Shown one piece after another: positions 53,032 through 61,893 of a DNA stretch of 64,000 nucleotides (its first letter is position 1; every line of letters begins with the position of its first letter). The notes below the pieces were generated by a model. It had not been told where the DNA came from. It was given only the letters and a program-made list of their open reading frames with translations, and did no database searches. Both the position numbers and the translations under genes were made by a program. This DNA comes from an uncultured Flavobacteriales bacterium (GTDB lineage Bacteria; Bacteroidota; Bacteroidia; Flavobacteriales; Weeksellaceae): assembly GCA_937973555.1 (NCBI GenBank), contig CALJKL010000019.1, positions 1 to 64,000 on the forward strand, read 5' to 3'.

Positions 53032-54201
53032 CTATATTTCTGTGATATTTTGGAATTGCTTTTCAAAAACCTCTGTAACTTGTTGATATATCTTTTTTTC
53101 ATCAAATTTTTCATCAGCGCCTTTAGTGCCATCCGTAATTTTTTTAACCAATTCAGAATCTGTTAAAAACTTTTTCATGGCTTCAAAAATTTCATTTTCA
53201 TCAAAATTCACCAAAATACCGTCTAATCCGTCTTCAATCATTTCGGGAATGCCTCCAACATTGGTAGAAATTATGGGCTTTTGTAGCCCCATTACTTCTC
53301 CTATTGTAAGAGGATAGCTCTCAGACTTCGAAGGCAAAACGAAATAGTCTGCAGCTTTTACATAAGGCCATGGGTTTTTTTGAGAATCGAGCAATAAGAA
53401 AGTGTTTTCTACCCCTAAATCTTTCACTTTATTTTTAAGGTTCTCCATTTCGTTGCCCCCTCCTATAACGGCAATGGTATGTGGCAAATTGTCATTCAAT
53501 AGTTTTTTATGAACGTTCATCAGTTCTGCATATCCTTTCCTGTGATGCAGCCTGCCTATTGAGACAAAGGTGGGTCTGTGGTCAAAGTTTACAGGAAATT
53601 CTTCCGCCTTTTTTCTCACCTCGGTGAGTTTAATGACATTATAAATGACCGAACTTTTGGGAAACTCTACTTGATGCAGTTCTTTTATAACGCTTCTGGT
53701 TTGTGCAGATCCGAAAATCATCCAATCAAATCTCTTCATCAGATTGATGCGTTTCATTACTCTGTTTTTGTCGGTATCATATCCTACATCTGTATGGAAC
53801 CAACCTATTTTTTTAGAATTCTTATTGGGCGAATTAAGCACCATTTCAAATTCTGCGTAGCCAGGCGCTATTTCTATATCGTGTTTTTCTTTTACTTTCA
53901 GAGCATACAGAATTGAAGGAAATTTGTCATAAATTTCTAGTTTTATCCTTCTGATTCCCAATTGTAATTTTTGAACAAATGAATTTTTGGACATCTGTTC
54001 TCTTCCCTTTTCAATTGTTATTAGTTTTATGTCTTTCGGGATTTCTGTTACCAATTCTCCTTGGTAAAGATTGAGCATTAGGGTAAATTCAAATTTATCT
54101 TTCGGAAGGTTTCTTAATAGATCTAATACCACACGAGGGACTCCCCCCATCTCTAAAGAGCGCAGCCGAAATAGTACTTTTATTTTTCTGTTGTTTTTCA
54201 A
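53032..54201 (-). CDS. Glycosyltransferase family 4
   Basis: This 389-aa GT-B enzyme has N-terminal LRSLEMGGVPRVVLDLLRNLP. The C-terminal SIGRLHHRKGYAELMNVHKK, VIGGGNEMENLKNKV and PSKSESYPLTIGEVMGLQKPIISTNVGGIPEMI hold the donor site. The N-terminal third matches the gene at 48770 in order and spacing (NLPxDKxE, LNLYxGxxxxExP), so the two arose by duplication. It starts 3 nt after the acyltransferase gene and belongs to the cluster operon. Confidence 0.9.
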   Translation of the reverse strand: MKNNRKIKVLFRLRSLEMGGVPRVVLDLLRNLPKDKFEFTLMLNLYQGELVTEIPKDIKLITIEKGREQMSKNSFVQKLQLGIRRIKLEIYDKFPSILYALKVKEKHDIEIAPGYAEFEMVLNSPNKNSKKIGWFHTDVGYDTDKNRVMKRINLMKRFDWMIFGSAQTRSVIKELHQVEFPKSSVIYNVIKLTEVRKKAEEFPVNFDHRPTFVSIGRLHHRKGYAELMNVHKKLLNDNLPHTIAVIGGGNEMENLKNKVKDLGVENTFLLLDSQKNPWPYVKAADYFVLPSKSESYPLTIGEVMGLQKPIISTNVGGIPEMIEDGLDGILVNFDENEIFEAMKKFLTDSELVKKITDGTKGADEKFDEKKIYQQVTEVFEKQFQNITEI

Positions 54202-54204
54202 ATT

Positions 54205-55257
54205 TTAACTGTATGTTTTTCTAATTTTAATATTTAAAGGCTCTTCAATATATTTAAATAGTAGATATGAAACCAGATTGAGAATGGCAAATAATAAAAA
54301 GAGATTAGAGGTGATGTGCTTATCAATGAAAATAGAAATGAAGCCTTTGTGAATCAAGTAAAAAATGTAAGAGCTCTGCCCCATCACTACAAAAAGACGT
54401 GTAGATAACATTTTTTGCAAAAAAGTTTTTTCAAAAATCAAACCGTAAATTAAAGGCACTATGCCAAATGTGGTGAGAATAATGATTTCTATCGCCCTAT
54501 CGATATCAGAATTTAAATCAAATCTTTTCGAGAAATAACTGTATCTGGTAGCACAGTAAATAAACAAAAAGAATAATGAAAAATAAGTAACCCCTTTCAG
54601 ATTAAATTTTACCTTCCTTTTTAAGATCCCGTATGCCAATATAATGCCTCCAAAAAATTCAAAAATATGAATCGCAATGTTATGTTTTAAAAATCCTCCA
54701 AAATCTATAGGAAGTCTTAAGTTTTTTAAAACAAGACCAATAAAAAAAATAAGAACCGGAAGGATTATAAGGTTGTAATGACTTTTCTTTATAACAGCAT
54801 AAAAAACAGGTGCAGAAAAATAGAAAATCTCTTCTAAAGTAAGAGTCCAGCCTTGGGGTATTCCGGAAAGGAAATAATCTTTAAAAAGAGCCTTGGTAAG
54901 TGTTAAATTAAGAATTAATTCCTTGGTTTTTTCAGTAGACCAGGAGTGGTTGTTAAAATAAAACACAAAAAAAACGGCCAATGTCAGGATAAAATACATA
55001 GGATAGATCCTTGCAATTCTGTTTACAATATATTTTTTAAAATCAATAGGAGAATTGTTATAATATCGGTAAGTGATTAAAAATCCGCTTAACACAAAAA
55101 ATAAATCTACCCCAATGTGGAAACTCGATACAAAATTTCTACTCCATTCAGGATAATTAGTGTTTTTTAGTGGGAAAAAATGATAGACAAAAACAGACCA
55201 AGCCGCTATTGCTCTATAGCCAGTAAGTGCAGGTATGTTTTTTATTGGAAGATTCAT
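54205..55257 (-). CDS. Acyltransferase family 3 membrane protein
   Basis: This 350-aa polytopic protein has about ten membrane helices of the acyltransferase 3 (OafA/NodX-like) family. ALTGYRAIAAWSVFVYHFFPL holds the conserved Arg-His pattern near the N-terminus, and FHIGVDLFFVLSGFLITYRYY is the classic second motif. It transfers acetyl or another acyl group to sugars across the inner membrane, so it probably modifies the polysaccharide assembled by this cluster. It lies 2 nt from the upstream gene and 3 nt from the downstream one. Confidence 0.92.
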   Translation of the reverse strand: MNLPIKNIPALTGYRAIAAWSVFVYHFFPLKNTNYPEWSRNFVSSFHIGVDLFFVLSGFLITYRYYNNSPIDFKKYIVNRIARIYPMYFILTLAVFFVFYFNNHSWSTEKTKELILNLTLTKALFKDYFLSGIPQGWTLTLEEIFYFSAPVFYAVIKKSHYNLIILPVLIFFIGLVLKNLRLPIDFGGFLKHNIAIHIFEFFGGIILAYGILKRKVKFNLKGVTYFSLFFLFIYCATRYSYFSKRFDLNSDIDRAIEIIILTTFGIVPLIYGLIFEKTFLQKMLSTRLFVVMGQSSYIFYLIHKGFISIFIDKHITSNLFLLFAILNLVSYLLFKYIEEPLNIKIRKTYS

Positions 55258-55259
55258 TT

Positions 55260-56279
55260 TTAATCTACTTTGCAGCCTAAATTTCTATATTGATTTTTAA
55301 ATTTCATTACCCATTCCCGAAAAGCTTGTTTATCTATTTTTGTATCAAAAAAACTTTCGAAATATTCTAAAGAAAAATCCTTGGGAAGGTTTTGATTTTC
55401 ATTAAAACGCTCATTATACCAAGCTTCATTCATTAAAAAATTAAAATAGTTCACATCAAAATCATTACCATACTGATGATAAGAATTGGTAGCTGATGAT
55501 TGAAATGTGGTGTTCATGACTTCATTATCCAATCTTGCCAAAAAATTGAAGTTTTTTTGATGCTTTTTATAATAATTAGCGGCATTTCTTAATTGTTGTT
55601 TTTCATCTACTTTTCCTATTGCGTCTTTCCAGACATTTAGCCAATAAATTTTATGCCAAAACCCCATCAGTATAGAATTTAGGGTCCAATATTTCTGTTT
55701 TGTAGAGTTGTCTACCATTCTCAGCTTATAAAGAATAGTAAAGAATTTATACTTATTATAAAAAAACAGATCATTAAAAAAATCCTGAAAAAGAAGTAGT
55801 TTTTTTGGGCGCGTTCTAATGATGTTTTTGGCGATTTCAGAAATATCTAAAGATTCATCACCCTTGTAGTTGCCCAGCCAGCCAAGTTTCAGAAGAAAAA
55901 TATGATGATTTTTGCAGCTTTTTTGCAGCTCGTCTACATTGATTTTTTGGGTAAACCAAACATCATCTTCGGTCATTATAAAATATTCTGAAGCATTTTC
56001 TGCGGCACCAAACCATAATTCTGTAGGAATGGAAAAGCCATTGATTTCTTTTCCTGTTTTGAGATTTTCTTCTATTGCCGATACTTTGTTTTTGTAATTT
56101 TCTGATTTTAAAATTTCAACTTTTGGATGTTTGTCTTTTATCTTTAGAAGATATTTTTCAGGGGTGCCATCATCAAGAATGGTTACCTTGTAATTTCCTT
56201 CTACAAAGTTTTCTATGCTTTTCAGGCATCTATCCAAATAAAAAGCGCGGTTAAAAGATTTGACGAAAATATCTAACAT
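55260..56279 (-). CDS. GT-A type glycosyltransferase, family 2-like
   Basis: This 339-aa protein starts MLDIFVKSFNRAFYLDRCLKSIENF with VTILDDGTPEKYL as a nucleotide-binding loop. MTEDDVWFT provides an acidic metal site in place of a plain DxD. The C-terminal half is rich in aromatic and basic residues and matches no motif I know. It is an atypical member of the GT2 superfamily, and donor and acceptor are unknown. Its start overlaps the end of the next upstream gene by 7 nt. Confidence 0.78.
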   Translation of the reverse strand: MLDIFVKSFNRAFYLDRCLKSIENFVEGNYKVTILDDGTPEKYLLKIKDKHPKVEILKSENYKNKVSAIEENLKTGKEINGFSIPTELWFGAAENASEYFIMTEDDVWFTQKINVDELQKSCKNHHIFLLKLGWLGNYKGDESLDISEIAKNIIRTRPKKLLLFQDFFNDLFFYNKYKFFTILYKLRMVDNSTKQKYWTLNSILMGFWHKIYWLNVWKDAIGKVDEKQQLRNAANYYKKHQKNFNFLARLDNEVMNTTFQSSATNSYHQYGNDFDVNYFNFLMNEAWYNERFNENQNLPKDFSLEYFESFFDTKIDKQAFREWVMKFKNQYRNLGCKVD

Positions 56280-57082
56280 GAAATTTTTTTCAGTATTTTT
56301 TTATAAATAGTGTTCTGTTTTTTGTGAAGAAATTCCGGGAGATTTTCTATCGCATTAATGTTTTGTCCGTATATTCTTTTTAAGCCTCTCCTTTTTGCTG
56401 TATTATATAGAACACTATGCCATGTGCTGTTTTTGAGATCGGCTTTGGATTGATCATGAGACAATCCTGACGAGTGTACCCGGTACAAATAAAGAGGTTT
56501 TTTAATGTATTTAAAATTTCCTGTTTCATACAGTTTCAAATAAAAATCCATATCCTCCGCTACTTTATAATTTTCATTTATTCCCTCAGTTTTAAGATAT
56601 GCCTCTTTTTTAAATGTGAAAAAATGTGAAGCTTCAAAATTGATGTTAAAAAATAAAGGATCTCTGTTTTTTATTTTTCTTGTATTTGGAAATATTTTTT
56701 GAATATTTAGTTTTTCATCACAGATATAAAACTGAGAATAAGCAGCAATTGTATCTTTTGTTTGATACGCCAGTGAGTTTAGGTATAATGCATCCGGCGT
56801 TAAAGCATCATCTGGGTCTACAAAACCACAAACTTCTCCTGAAGCCATATCAACACACCTTTTTTTTGTAAACCCTACCCCCCTGTTTTCTGTATTTTTA
56901 TACGCTTTTAATTTGGGATAGTTTTTTGTGAATTCAAGAATTTTTTCAAATGAACCATCAGTAGAACAATCGTCTATCAAGATAATTTCAAAGTCTTGAT
57001 AGGTCTGGTTTTTCAGGCTGTCAAAACACTTCCTGAAAAAGGCAAAATTGTTGTAATGGGCAATTAGGATAGAAAAAAGCAT
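56273..57082 (-). CDS. Glycosyltransferase family 2
   Basis: This 269-aa GT-A enzyme starts MLFSILIAHYNNFAFFRKCFDSLKNQTY, with ILIDDCSTDGSFEKI as nucleotide site and CGFVDPDDALTPDALYL as DxD site (about 92-95). NYKVAEDMDFYLKLYETG is the acceptor-side ED motif. It is short and has no membrane helix, so it is cytoplasmic. It lies 8 nt after the GT4 gene at 57091 and overlaps the following gene. Confidence 0.91.
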   Translation of the reverse strand: MLFSILIAHYNNFAFFRKCFDSLKNQTYQDFEIILIDDCSTDGSFEKILEFTKNYPKLKAYKNTENRGVGFTKKRCVDMASGEVCGFVDPDDALTPDALYLNSLAYQTKDTIAAYSQFYICDEKLNIQKIFPNTRKIKNRDPLFFNINFEASHFFTFKKEAYLKTEGINENYKVAEDMDFYLKLYETGNFKYIKKPLYLYRVHSSGLSHDQSKADLKNSTWHSVLYNTAKRRGLKRIYGQNINAIENLPEFLHKKQNTIYKKILKKISC

Positions 57083-57090
57083 AATTTACA

Positions 57091-58251
57091 TTAATTTATT
57101 ACCAATTCTTGAAACAGATTTTTCCATTGGCCTATTATTTTTTCTAATTTAAAATTCTCCATTTTCAAAATTGTTCTTTCGGAAAAAGAATGACGAAGTT
57201 CTTCATCTTCAATTAATAAAGAAATTTTATAGGCCAGCAATTCAATATTGTTTTGCTCTACTATAAAACCATCATAATTATTTTGAATTAACTCATTTGG
57301 TCCATAGTTGCAATCAAAAGAAATACAAGGTAGACCTATATGAGACGCTTCTAGTAAAACCATTGGAAATCCTTCAAAATTTGAACTCATCACATATATG
57401 GAGCTTTCTAGATATTCTTTTTCAATATTTTTTGTGGTAGGTTTTATAAAAATACTGTTTTCTAGCCCTAATGATTTTACTTGATTTTTAAGTTTTTTTT
57501 CAAGTTCTCCATCTCCGATAATATTTAAAATCCAATCAGGATGTTTTTTATGAACAATTTCCCAAGCGGAAATTAATCGGTCAAAGCCTTTTTGATGAGT
57601 AAGTCTTCCTACAGAAATGACGGTTTTGGCCTTTAATAAAGATTTTTCGTCACTGTCAAAAGGATAAAAATTATAGATATAGGTAGAATTTTTAAAATCC
57701 TCTTTCCAATTCTTATAGTCACTTTTTGATAGAACCACCAATTTATCATATTTTCTAATGATCGATTTTAATTTTTCTGAATAATAGAAATTTTTAATAT
57801 CTGAATAGCTTCTTAATTGGTTCAGTTCTTTTGACTTTGCAAGTGGGGTCTGATGATAATTAAAGTGTAATTCCAAAATCTTTTTGCTTTTGTCTTTTAT
57901 ATTGGGAAGAAAATTATACTCTTTTCCAAAAAATAGAGAGACAGCAATGTCTTGCGGGTTTTGGATTAAAAAATTTTCCACTGCCTTTTGGTATTTCTTA
58001 TAAAAAGATGTATAATTTTTTTTATCAGCAGAATTTATTTTTTTCTTGAAAATAATAGGATCATTAATGTCCAGGTTTATTTGTTTTATTTTTTTACTTA
58101 GCCTAAAAAAATTATCACCGCCAAACTGTCTATAGGTAACAATCGTAATGTTGTGCCCTAAAACGTCAGCAAGATAATTTGCTTTTGCCGTAAGAATTCG
58201 CTCAATACCACCTTGATGTTTTAAGTGCGGATAAAAATATACAATATTCAT
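57091..58251 (-). CDS. Glycosyltransferase family 4
   Basis: This 386-aa GT-B enzyme starts IVYFYPHLKHQGGIERILTAKANYLAD, the pattern of amino-sugar or galactosyl transferases of O-antigen loci. SVGRLTHQKGFDRLISAWEIV, LNIIGDGELEKKLKNQV and SNFEGFPMVLLEASHIGLPCISFDCNYGPNELI form the donor site with the E-x7-E motif. It follows the hexapeptide acyltransferase gene by 23 nt. Confidence 0.91.
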   Translation of the reverse strand: MNIVYFYPHLKHQGGIERILTAKANYLADVLGHNITIVTYRQFGGDNFFRLSKKIKQINLDINDPIIFKKKINSADKKNYTSFYKKYQKAVENFLIQNPQDIAVSLFFGKEYNFLPNIKDKSKKILELHFNYHQTPLAKSKELNQLRSYSDIKNFYYSEKLKSIIRKYDKLVVLSKSDYKNWKEDFKNSTYIYNFYPFDSDEKSLLKAKTVISVGRLTHQKGFDRLISAWEIVHKKHPDWILNIIGDGELEKKLKNQVKSLGLENSIFIKPTTKNIEKEYLESSIYVMSSNFEGFPMVLLEASHIGLPCISFDCNYGPNELIQNNYDGFIVEQNNIELLAYKISLLIEDEELRHSFSERTILKMENFKLEKIIGQWKNLFQELVIN

Positions 58252-58274
58252 TTTTCTCTTAATTTTTCAATAAA

Positions 58275-58853
58275 TTAAATTGGTTTGATGCCCAAGTCTT
58301 GTTTATTGATTATTATGGAATCTGCAGGCACATCTTTATAAATAATACAGCCCGCACCTATAATACTGTTGTCCCCTATAGCAACGCCTTTTAGAACGAT
58401 GACATTGCTGCCCAGCCAGCAGTTTTTTCCAATAATAATTGGAGAGGTATTGAACTCCTGATGTTCAATTTTTTCTTTTGAATATTGATGATTGTGGTCG
58501 TACAATTTTACACCTTCTCCAAATAAGGTGTTTTCGCCGATGATGATTTTTTCTAAACAATTAACAGAACAATAATTGTTAAAAAAAACATTATTATTGA
58601 TGATTAATTCTGCATTTTTTCCTGCAACAAAATTGCAACTGTTTCTAATTTCAATATTATCCTTCCACTTCATTATGGCATCTTTTGAAATGAGATAATG
58701 GGTGTTTTTGCCAAGCTTAATATGATTGGAAATTTCAGAATTTGGATTTTTTTTCAGTTCATGAAAAAATATTGATTTATTGGTGTTTGCAAGGAATTTT
58801 TGCAGGAGTATTCCTATTCTTAATAAGAATTTCGAAAAAAAAGGTTTCATCAT
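58275..58853 (-). CDS. Hexapeptide-repeat acyltransferase
   Basis: This 192-aa left-handed beta-helix acyltransferase of the maltose/galactoside acetyltransferase-like type has two adjacent ATGs as possible starts. Hexapeptide turns run from about residue 60 to 180 (IIGENTLFGEGVKLYDHNHQYS, IIIGKNCWLGSNVIVLKGVAIGDNSIIGAGCII). The catalytic histidine lies in YDHNHQY. It is the first gene of the leftward glycosyltransferase operon, with a -7 box upstream. It is distinct from the CysE-like protein at 48186. Confidence 0.88.
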   Translation of the reverse strand: MMKPFFSKFLLRIGILLQKFLANTNKSIFFHELKKNPNSEISNHIKLGKNTHYLISKDAIMKWKDNIEIRNSCNFVAGKNAELIINNNVFFNNYCSVNCLEKIIIGENTLFGEGVKLYDHNHQYSKEKIEHQEFNTSPIIIGKNCWLGSNVIVLKGVAIGDNSIIGAGCIIYKDVPADSIIINKQDLGIKPI

Positions 58854-58871
58854 TCATTTGGTTTTCTTGTA

Positions 58872-58907
58872 CAAATTTAATTATTTTAAATTTTGGTTTT
58901 ATTTTTG
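58872..58907. promoter_or_regulatory. Divergent promoter pair inside the polysaccharide cluster
   Basis: On the minus strand TAAATTTG (58872-58879) ends 18 nt before the ATG at 58853. On the plus strand TATTTTTG (58900-58907) lies 29 nt before the GTG at 58937. Both match TAnnTTTG and point away from each other. Confidence 0.55.
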
Positions 58908-58936
58908 TTTTAAAATAATAATAAAAATTTTTATAA

Positions 58937-59935
58937 GTGTCAAATCCGTTAGTTACAATTTCCATACCGATATACAATTGTGAGGGCTATATAGAAAATT
59001 GCTTAAAGTCCGTGGTAAAACAAACTTTCCAAAATTTGGAAATTCTCTTGATAGATGATTTGGGAGAAGATAACAGCATAGAAAAGGTGAAAGAATTTTT
59101 CTACAATCATCCTGGATGTAATTTTCAAATTCTAAGAAATGAGAAAAATTCTGGGCTTTCCGTGGTGAGAAACGTTGGCATAGACCAGGCAAAAGGAAAA
59201 TATATTTTCTTTTTGGATAGTGATGATGAGATTACTCCAGATTGTATAGAAAAGATGGTAAAAACGGCAGAGAGTGAACAGGTACAAATGGTTTGTGGTA
59301 ATGTAAGAACCCTTCAGTTAGATAACAATAAAGAGTCTGATGCTTTTAAACTCAAAATAGAGAAAGAAAAATACACTAATAACAATGAGATCTTTGAATG
59401 CTTTATCAAGGGAAATTTTCCGGTTCCTTCTTGGAATAAATTAATCTTGTTGGATTTCTTAAAGGAAAACCAACTTTATTTTAAAGAAGGTCTTTTTGCA
59501 CAAGATTCTTTACAGAGTTTTGAAACGGCTAAAGTATTAGAATCGGTTTATTTTTTGCAGGATTATACTTATATATATTATCTACACGAAAACTCTGTAA
59601 TCCATAACAGAAATAAAAAACATTTTGATAATTGGATTACAATAGCCCAAGAATTTGAAAAACATTATTTGCAGGAACAAGACTCCAAACGAAAAAAACA
59701 GATCATGAACCACCTGATTGATTACAAGGCTTTGACCTTGTTGATGAATTGGAAGGCACGGCGTAATCCTGATTTGTGGAAATACAGTTATAAAGCCTAT
59801 AAAAAAATGATTTCGCTTTCCGTCTCAGATTATATGGATCTAGAATATTCTTTTGATCGTAAAAAGAAAAATTTTCTGCAAAATTTGCCAGCAGATTTAG
59901 CATTCGCAATCTTCAGAAAAAGATTTGGAAATTAA
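58937..59935 (+). CDS. Glycosyltransferase family 2
   Basis: This 332-aa GT-A enzyme starts with GTG (SNPLVTISIPIYNCEGYIENCLKSVVKQTF). ILLIDDLGEDNSIEK is the nucleotide site and YIFFLDSDDEITPDCIEKM the DxD site (about 92-96). The C-terminal 200 residues are helical with no membrane segment. It is the only rightward gene in the 44.8-64 kb region and stands as an inverted single gene between two leftward blocks. Its stop TAA overlaps the stop of the convergent dehydrogenase gene by 4 nt. Confidence 0.9.
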   Translation: MSNPLVTISIPIYNCEGYIENCLKSVVKQTFQNLEILLIDDLGEDNSIEKVKEFFYNHPGCNFQILRNEKNSGLSVVRNVGIDQAKGKYIFFLDSDDEITPDCIEKMVKTAESEQVQMVCGNVRTLQLDNNKESDAFKLKIEKEKYTNNNEIFECFIKGNFPVPSWNKLILLDFLKENQLYFKEGLFAQDSLQSFETAKVLESVYFLQDYTYIYYLHENSVIHNRNKKHFDNWITIAQEFEKHYLQEQDSKRKKQIMNHLIDYKALTLLMNWKARRNPDLWKYSYKAYKKMISLSVSDYMDLEYSFDRKKKNFLQNLPADLAFAIFRKRFGN

Positions 59936-61212
59936 AGCCTAAAAATATTTTCGGATTTTGGCAATACCCCTTTAACATCGAAAATAATTCCGTTTTCTAA
60001 AAGAAGTTTATTATACTCTAATGACATAAATTCTCTATGTGATAATGCTAAGATGATTGCTCCGAATCTCCTTTTTGGTAGGGACTTTTCAATATTAATA
60101 TTATATTCTTTAAGGCAAGCATCGGCATCTATCCACGGATCATGAATTGTAGTTTTAATACCATATTCTTCTAGATTCTTTATGATGTCTATCACTTTGG
60201 TATTCCTAAAATCAGTGCAGTTTTCTTTGAAGGCAAAACCCAATATCAAAACTTCAGAATCAGTGATTTTACCTCCTTTTTTCAGCATTTGTTTTACGGT
60301 TTCTGCCGCCACATAATTCCCCATAGAATCATTCATTCTTCTTCCTGCTAAAATTATTTCGGGATGATAATCAAATTCCATTGCCTTGTAGGCAAGATAA
60401 TAAGGGTCTACACTGGTGCAATGACCCCCTACTAAGCCTGGTTTGAAATCTAAAAAATTCCATTTTGTTCCTGCAACTTTGAGCACCTCTTGTGTGTCAA
60501 TTTCCATTAAATTGAATATTTTGGCCAATTCGTTTACAAATGCAATATTGACATCTCGCTGGGTGTTTTCTATAACTTTTGCGGCTTCAGCTACTTTAAT
60601 TGAAGATGCCAAATGGGTTCCTGCTTCAATAACTGAACGATAAAGCAGATCCACTTTTTGAGCCGTTTCAGGAGTAGAACCAGAGGTTATTTTCAAGATT
60701 TTTTCTACCGTGTGTTCTTTGTCGCCAGGATTAATCCTTTCCGGAGAATAACCTACAAAAAAATCCAAATTAAATTTTAGATTAGAAGTCTTTTCTAAAA
60801 TAGGCACACAATATTCTTCTATTGCTCCAGGAAAAACGGTAGACTCATAAATGACAAGATCATTTTTCTTTAAAACCTTGGCTACGGTTTCACTTGCCTC
60901 ATGAAGGGGAGAAAGATCGGGATGGTTGTTTTTGTCAACCGGAGTGGGAACGGTAATAATATATATATCAGAATCTTTTATTTTATTGATGTCTGATGTA
61001 AAATACAGGCCTTTGGCATCTCCCTTTGGGTTTTTAGAAACCACTACTGTTTTCATCTGTTCTTCGGAGACTTCCAAAGTTCTATCGATACAAAATTTTA
61101 ATTCAGCGATACGGTTTTTATTTATGTCATAACCCACTACAGCGTATTTTGTAGCGAAAAGTCTGGCTAAAGGTAAGCCTACATAACCAAGGCCAACAAT
61201 TGTAATCTTCAT
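59932..61212 (-). CDS. UDP-sugar 6-dehydrogenase (WecC/TviB-like)
   Basis: This 426-aa NAD-dependent enzyme of the UDP-glucose/UDP-ManNAc dehydrogenase family oxidises C6 of a nucleotide sugar to a uronic acid. The N-terminal Rossmann motif is IVGLGYVGLPLA. VAEAAKVIENTQRDVNIAF holds the catalytic Lys and Asn. The catalytic cysteine is C265 in LVGGHCTSVDPYYLAYKA, where most relatives read HCIGVDPYYL. The C-terminal domain has LGFAFKENCTDFRNTKV. It resembles Vi-antigen TviB/VipA, so the product may be a GlcNAcA or GalNAcA donor. It supplies an acidic sugar to the cluster. Confidence 0.92.
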   Translation of the reverse strand: MKITIVGLGYVGLPLARLFATKYAVVGYDINKNRIAELKFCIDRTLEVSEEQMKTVVVSKNPKGDAKGLYFTSDINKIKDSDIYIITVPTPVDKNNHPDLSPLHEASETVAKVLKKNDLVIYESTVFPGAIEEYCVPILEKTSNLKFNLDFFVGYSPERINPGDKEHTVEKILKITSGSTPETAQKVDLLYRSVIEAGTHLASSIKVAEAAKVIENTQRDVNIAFVNELAKIFNLMEIDTQEVLKVAGTKWNFLDFKPGLVGGHCTSVDPYYLAYKAMEFDYHPEIILAGRRMNDSMGNYVAAETVKQMLKKGGKITDSEVLILGFAFKENCTDFRNTKVIDIIKNLEEYGIKTTIHDPWIDADACLKEYNINIEKSLPKRRFGAIILALSHREFMSLEYNKLLLENGIIFDVKGVLPKSENIFRL

Positions 61213-61893
61213 CTAAGAATAATATCTTTCTAATATTTTGCAAAGATATACTTCTTTATCAATTAATTGCTTTTTCGTAAAATAAGGCTCTATCTCGGGG
61301 ATTGAAATGAGATAGCTTTGTCCTCCTTTTACTGCTTTTGTTATGGGTTTTTTATTCAAATGTTTTTCTAAAATCAGCAATATTTCAGTAGTAGAAAAAT
61401 TCTCTAAATATGCTACGTTTATTATTCTGTTGAATTTTTCTTCATCAATTAATTGAAGAGTAATGTTTTTAACATCATCTGCATCAATAAGGTTTCGGGT
61501 GGCCAAAGTATGAACGGTAATTTCTCTTTCCTCTTTCACGGAATTAAAGAGATAATTCACCAAAAGATTGGGATTTCCCCCCTTGCCTATAGCATTGCTT
61601 GCCCTCAGGATTAAATATTTTGAACAGAATTCTTCTACTATCTGTTCCATTCTTAATTTATGATTTACATAAGGGCTGTCATTTTTTGAAGAATCGTAAA
61701 TGCTGCAAGTAGAAAAATAGATGAAGATTTTGCCTGGATTTTCCTTCAGAACTTTTCTTAAAAGCTTTTCTTCTCGTAGAAAAGCAGATCTTTCCGTTTC
61801 TAAAGAATTGGATACACCACTGGCAAAAAACACTACATTTTCTTTGTCGTGTTTTGTGAATAAATTCGCGATAAGTCCGTTTCCAATGATCAT
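61213..61893 (-). CDS. Short NAD-dependent epimerase/dehydratase-like protein
   Basis: This 226-aa member of the extended SDR superfamily is shorter than the usual 300-350 aa. The N-terminal Rossmann segment IIGNGLIANLF keeps GxGxxA but is abbreviated. The catalytic Ser/Tyr/Lys triad is recognisable in FSTCSIYD and YVNHK (YxxxK), and ILRASNAIGKGGN fits the substrate loop. It could epimerise or reduce a nucleotide sugar. The short length leaves doubt about full activity. Its ATG overlaps the stop of the upstream gene by 4 nt, so the two are translationally coupled. Confidence 0.8.
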   Translation of the reverse strand: MIIGNGLIANLFTKHDKENVVFFASGVSNSLETERSAFLREEKLLRKVLKENPGKIFIYFSTCSIYDSSKNDSPYVNHKLRMEQIVEEFCSKYLILRASNAIGKGGNPNLLVNYLFNSVKEEREITVHTLATRNLIDADDVKNITLQLIDEEKFNRIINVAYLENFSTTEILLILEKHLNKKPITKAVKGGQSYLISIPEIEPYFTKKQLIDKEVYLCKILERYYS

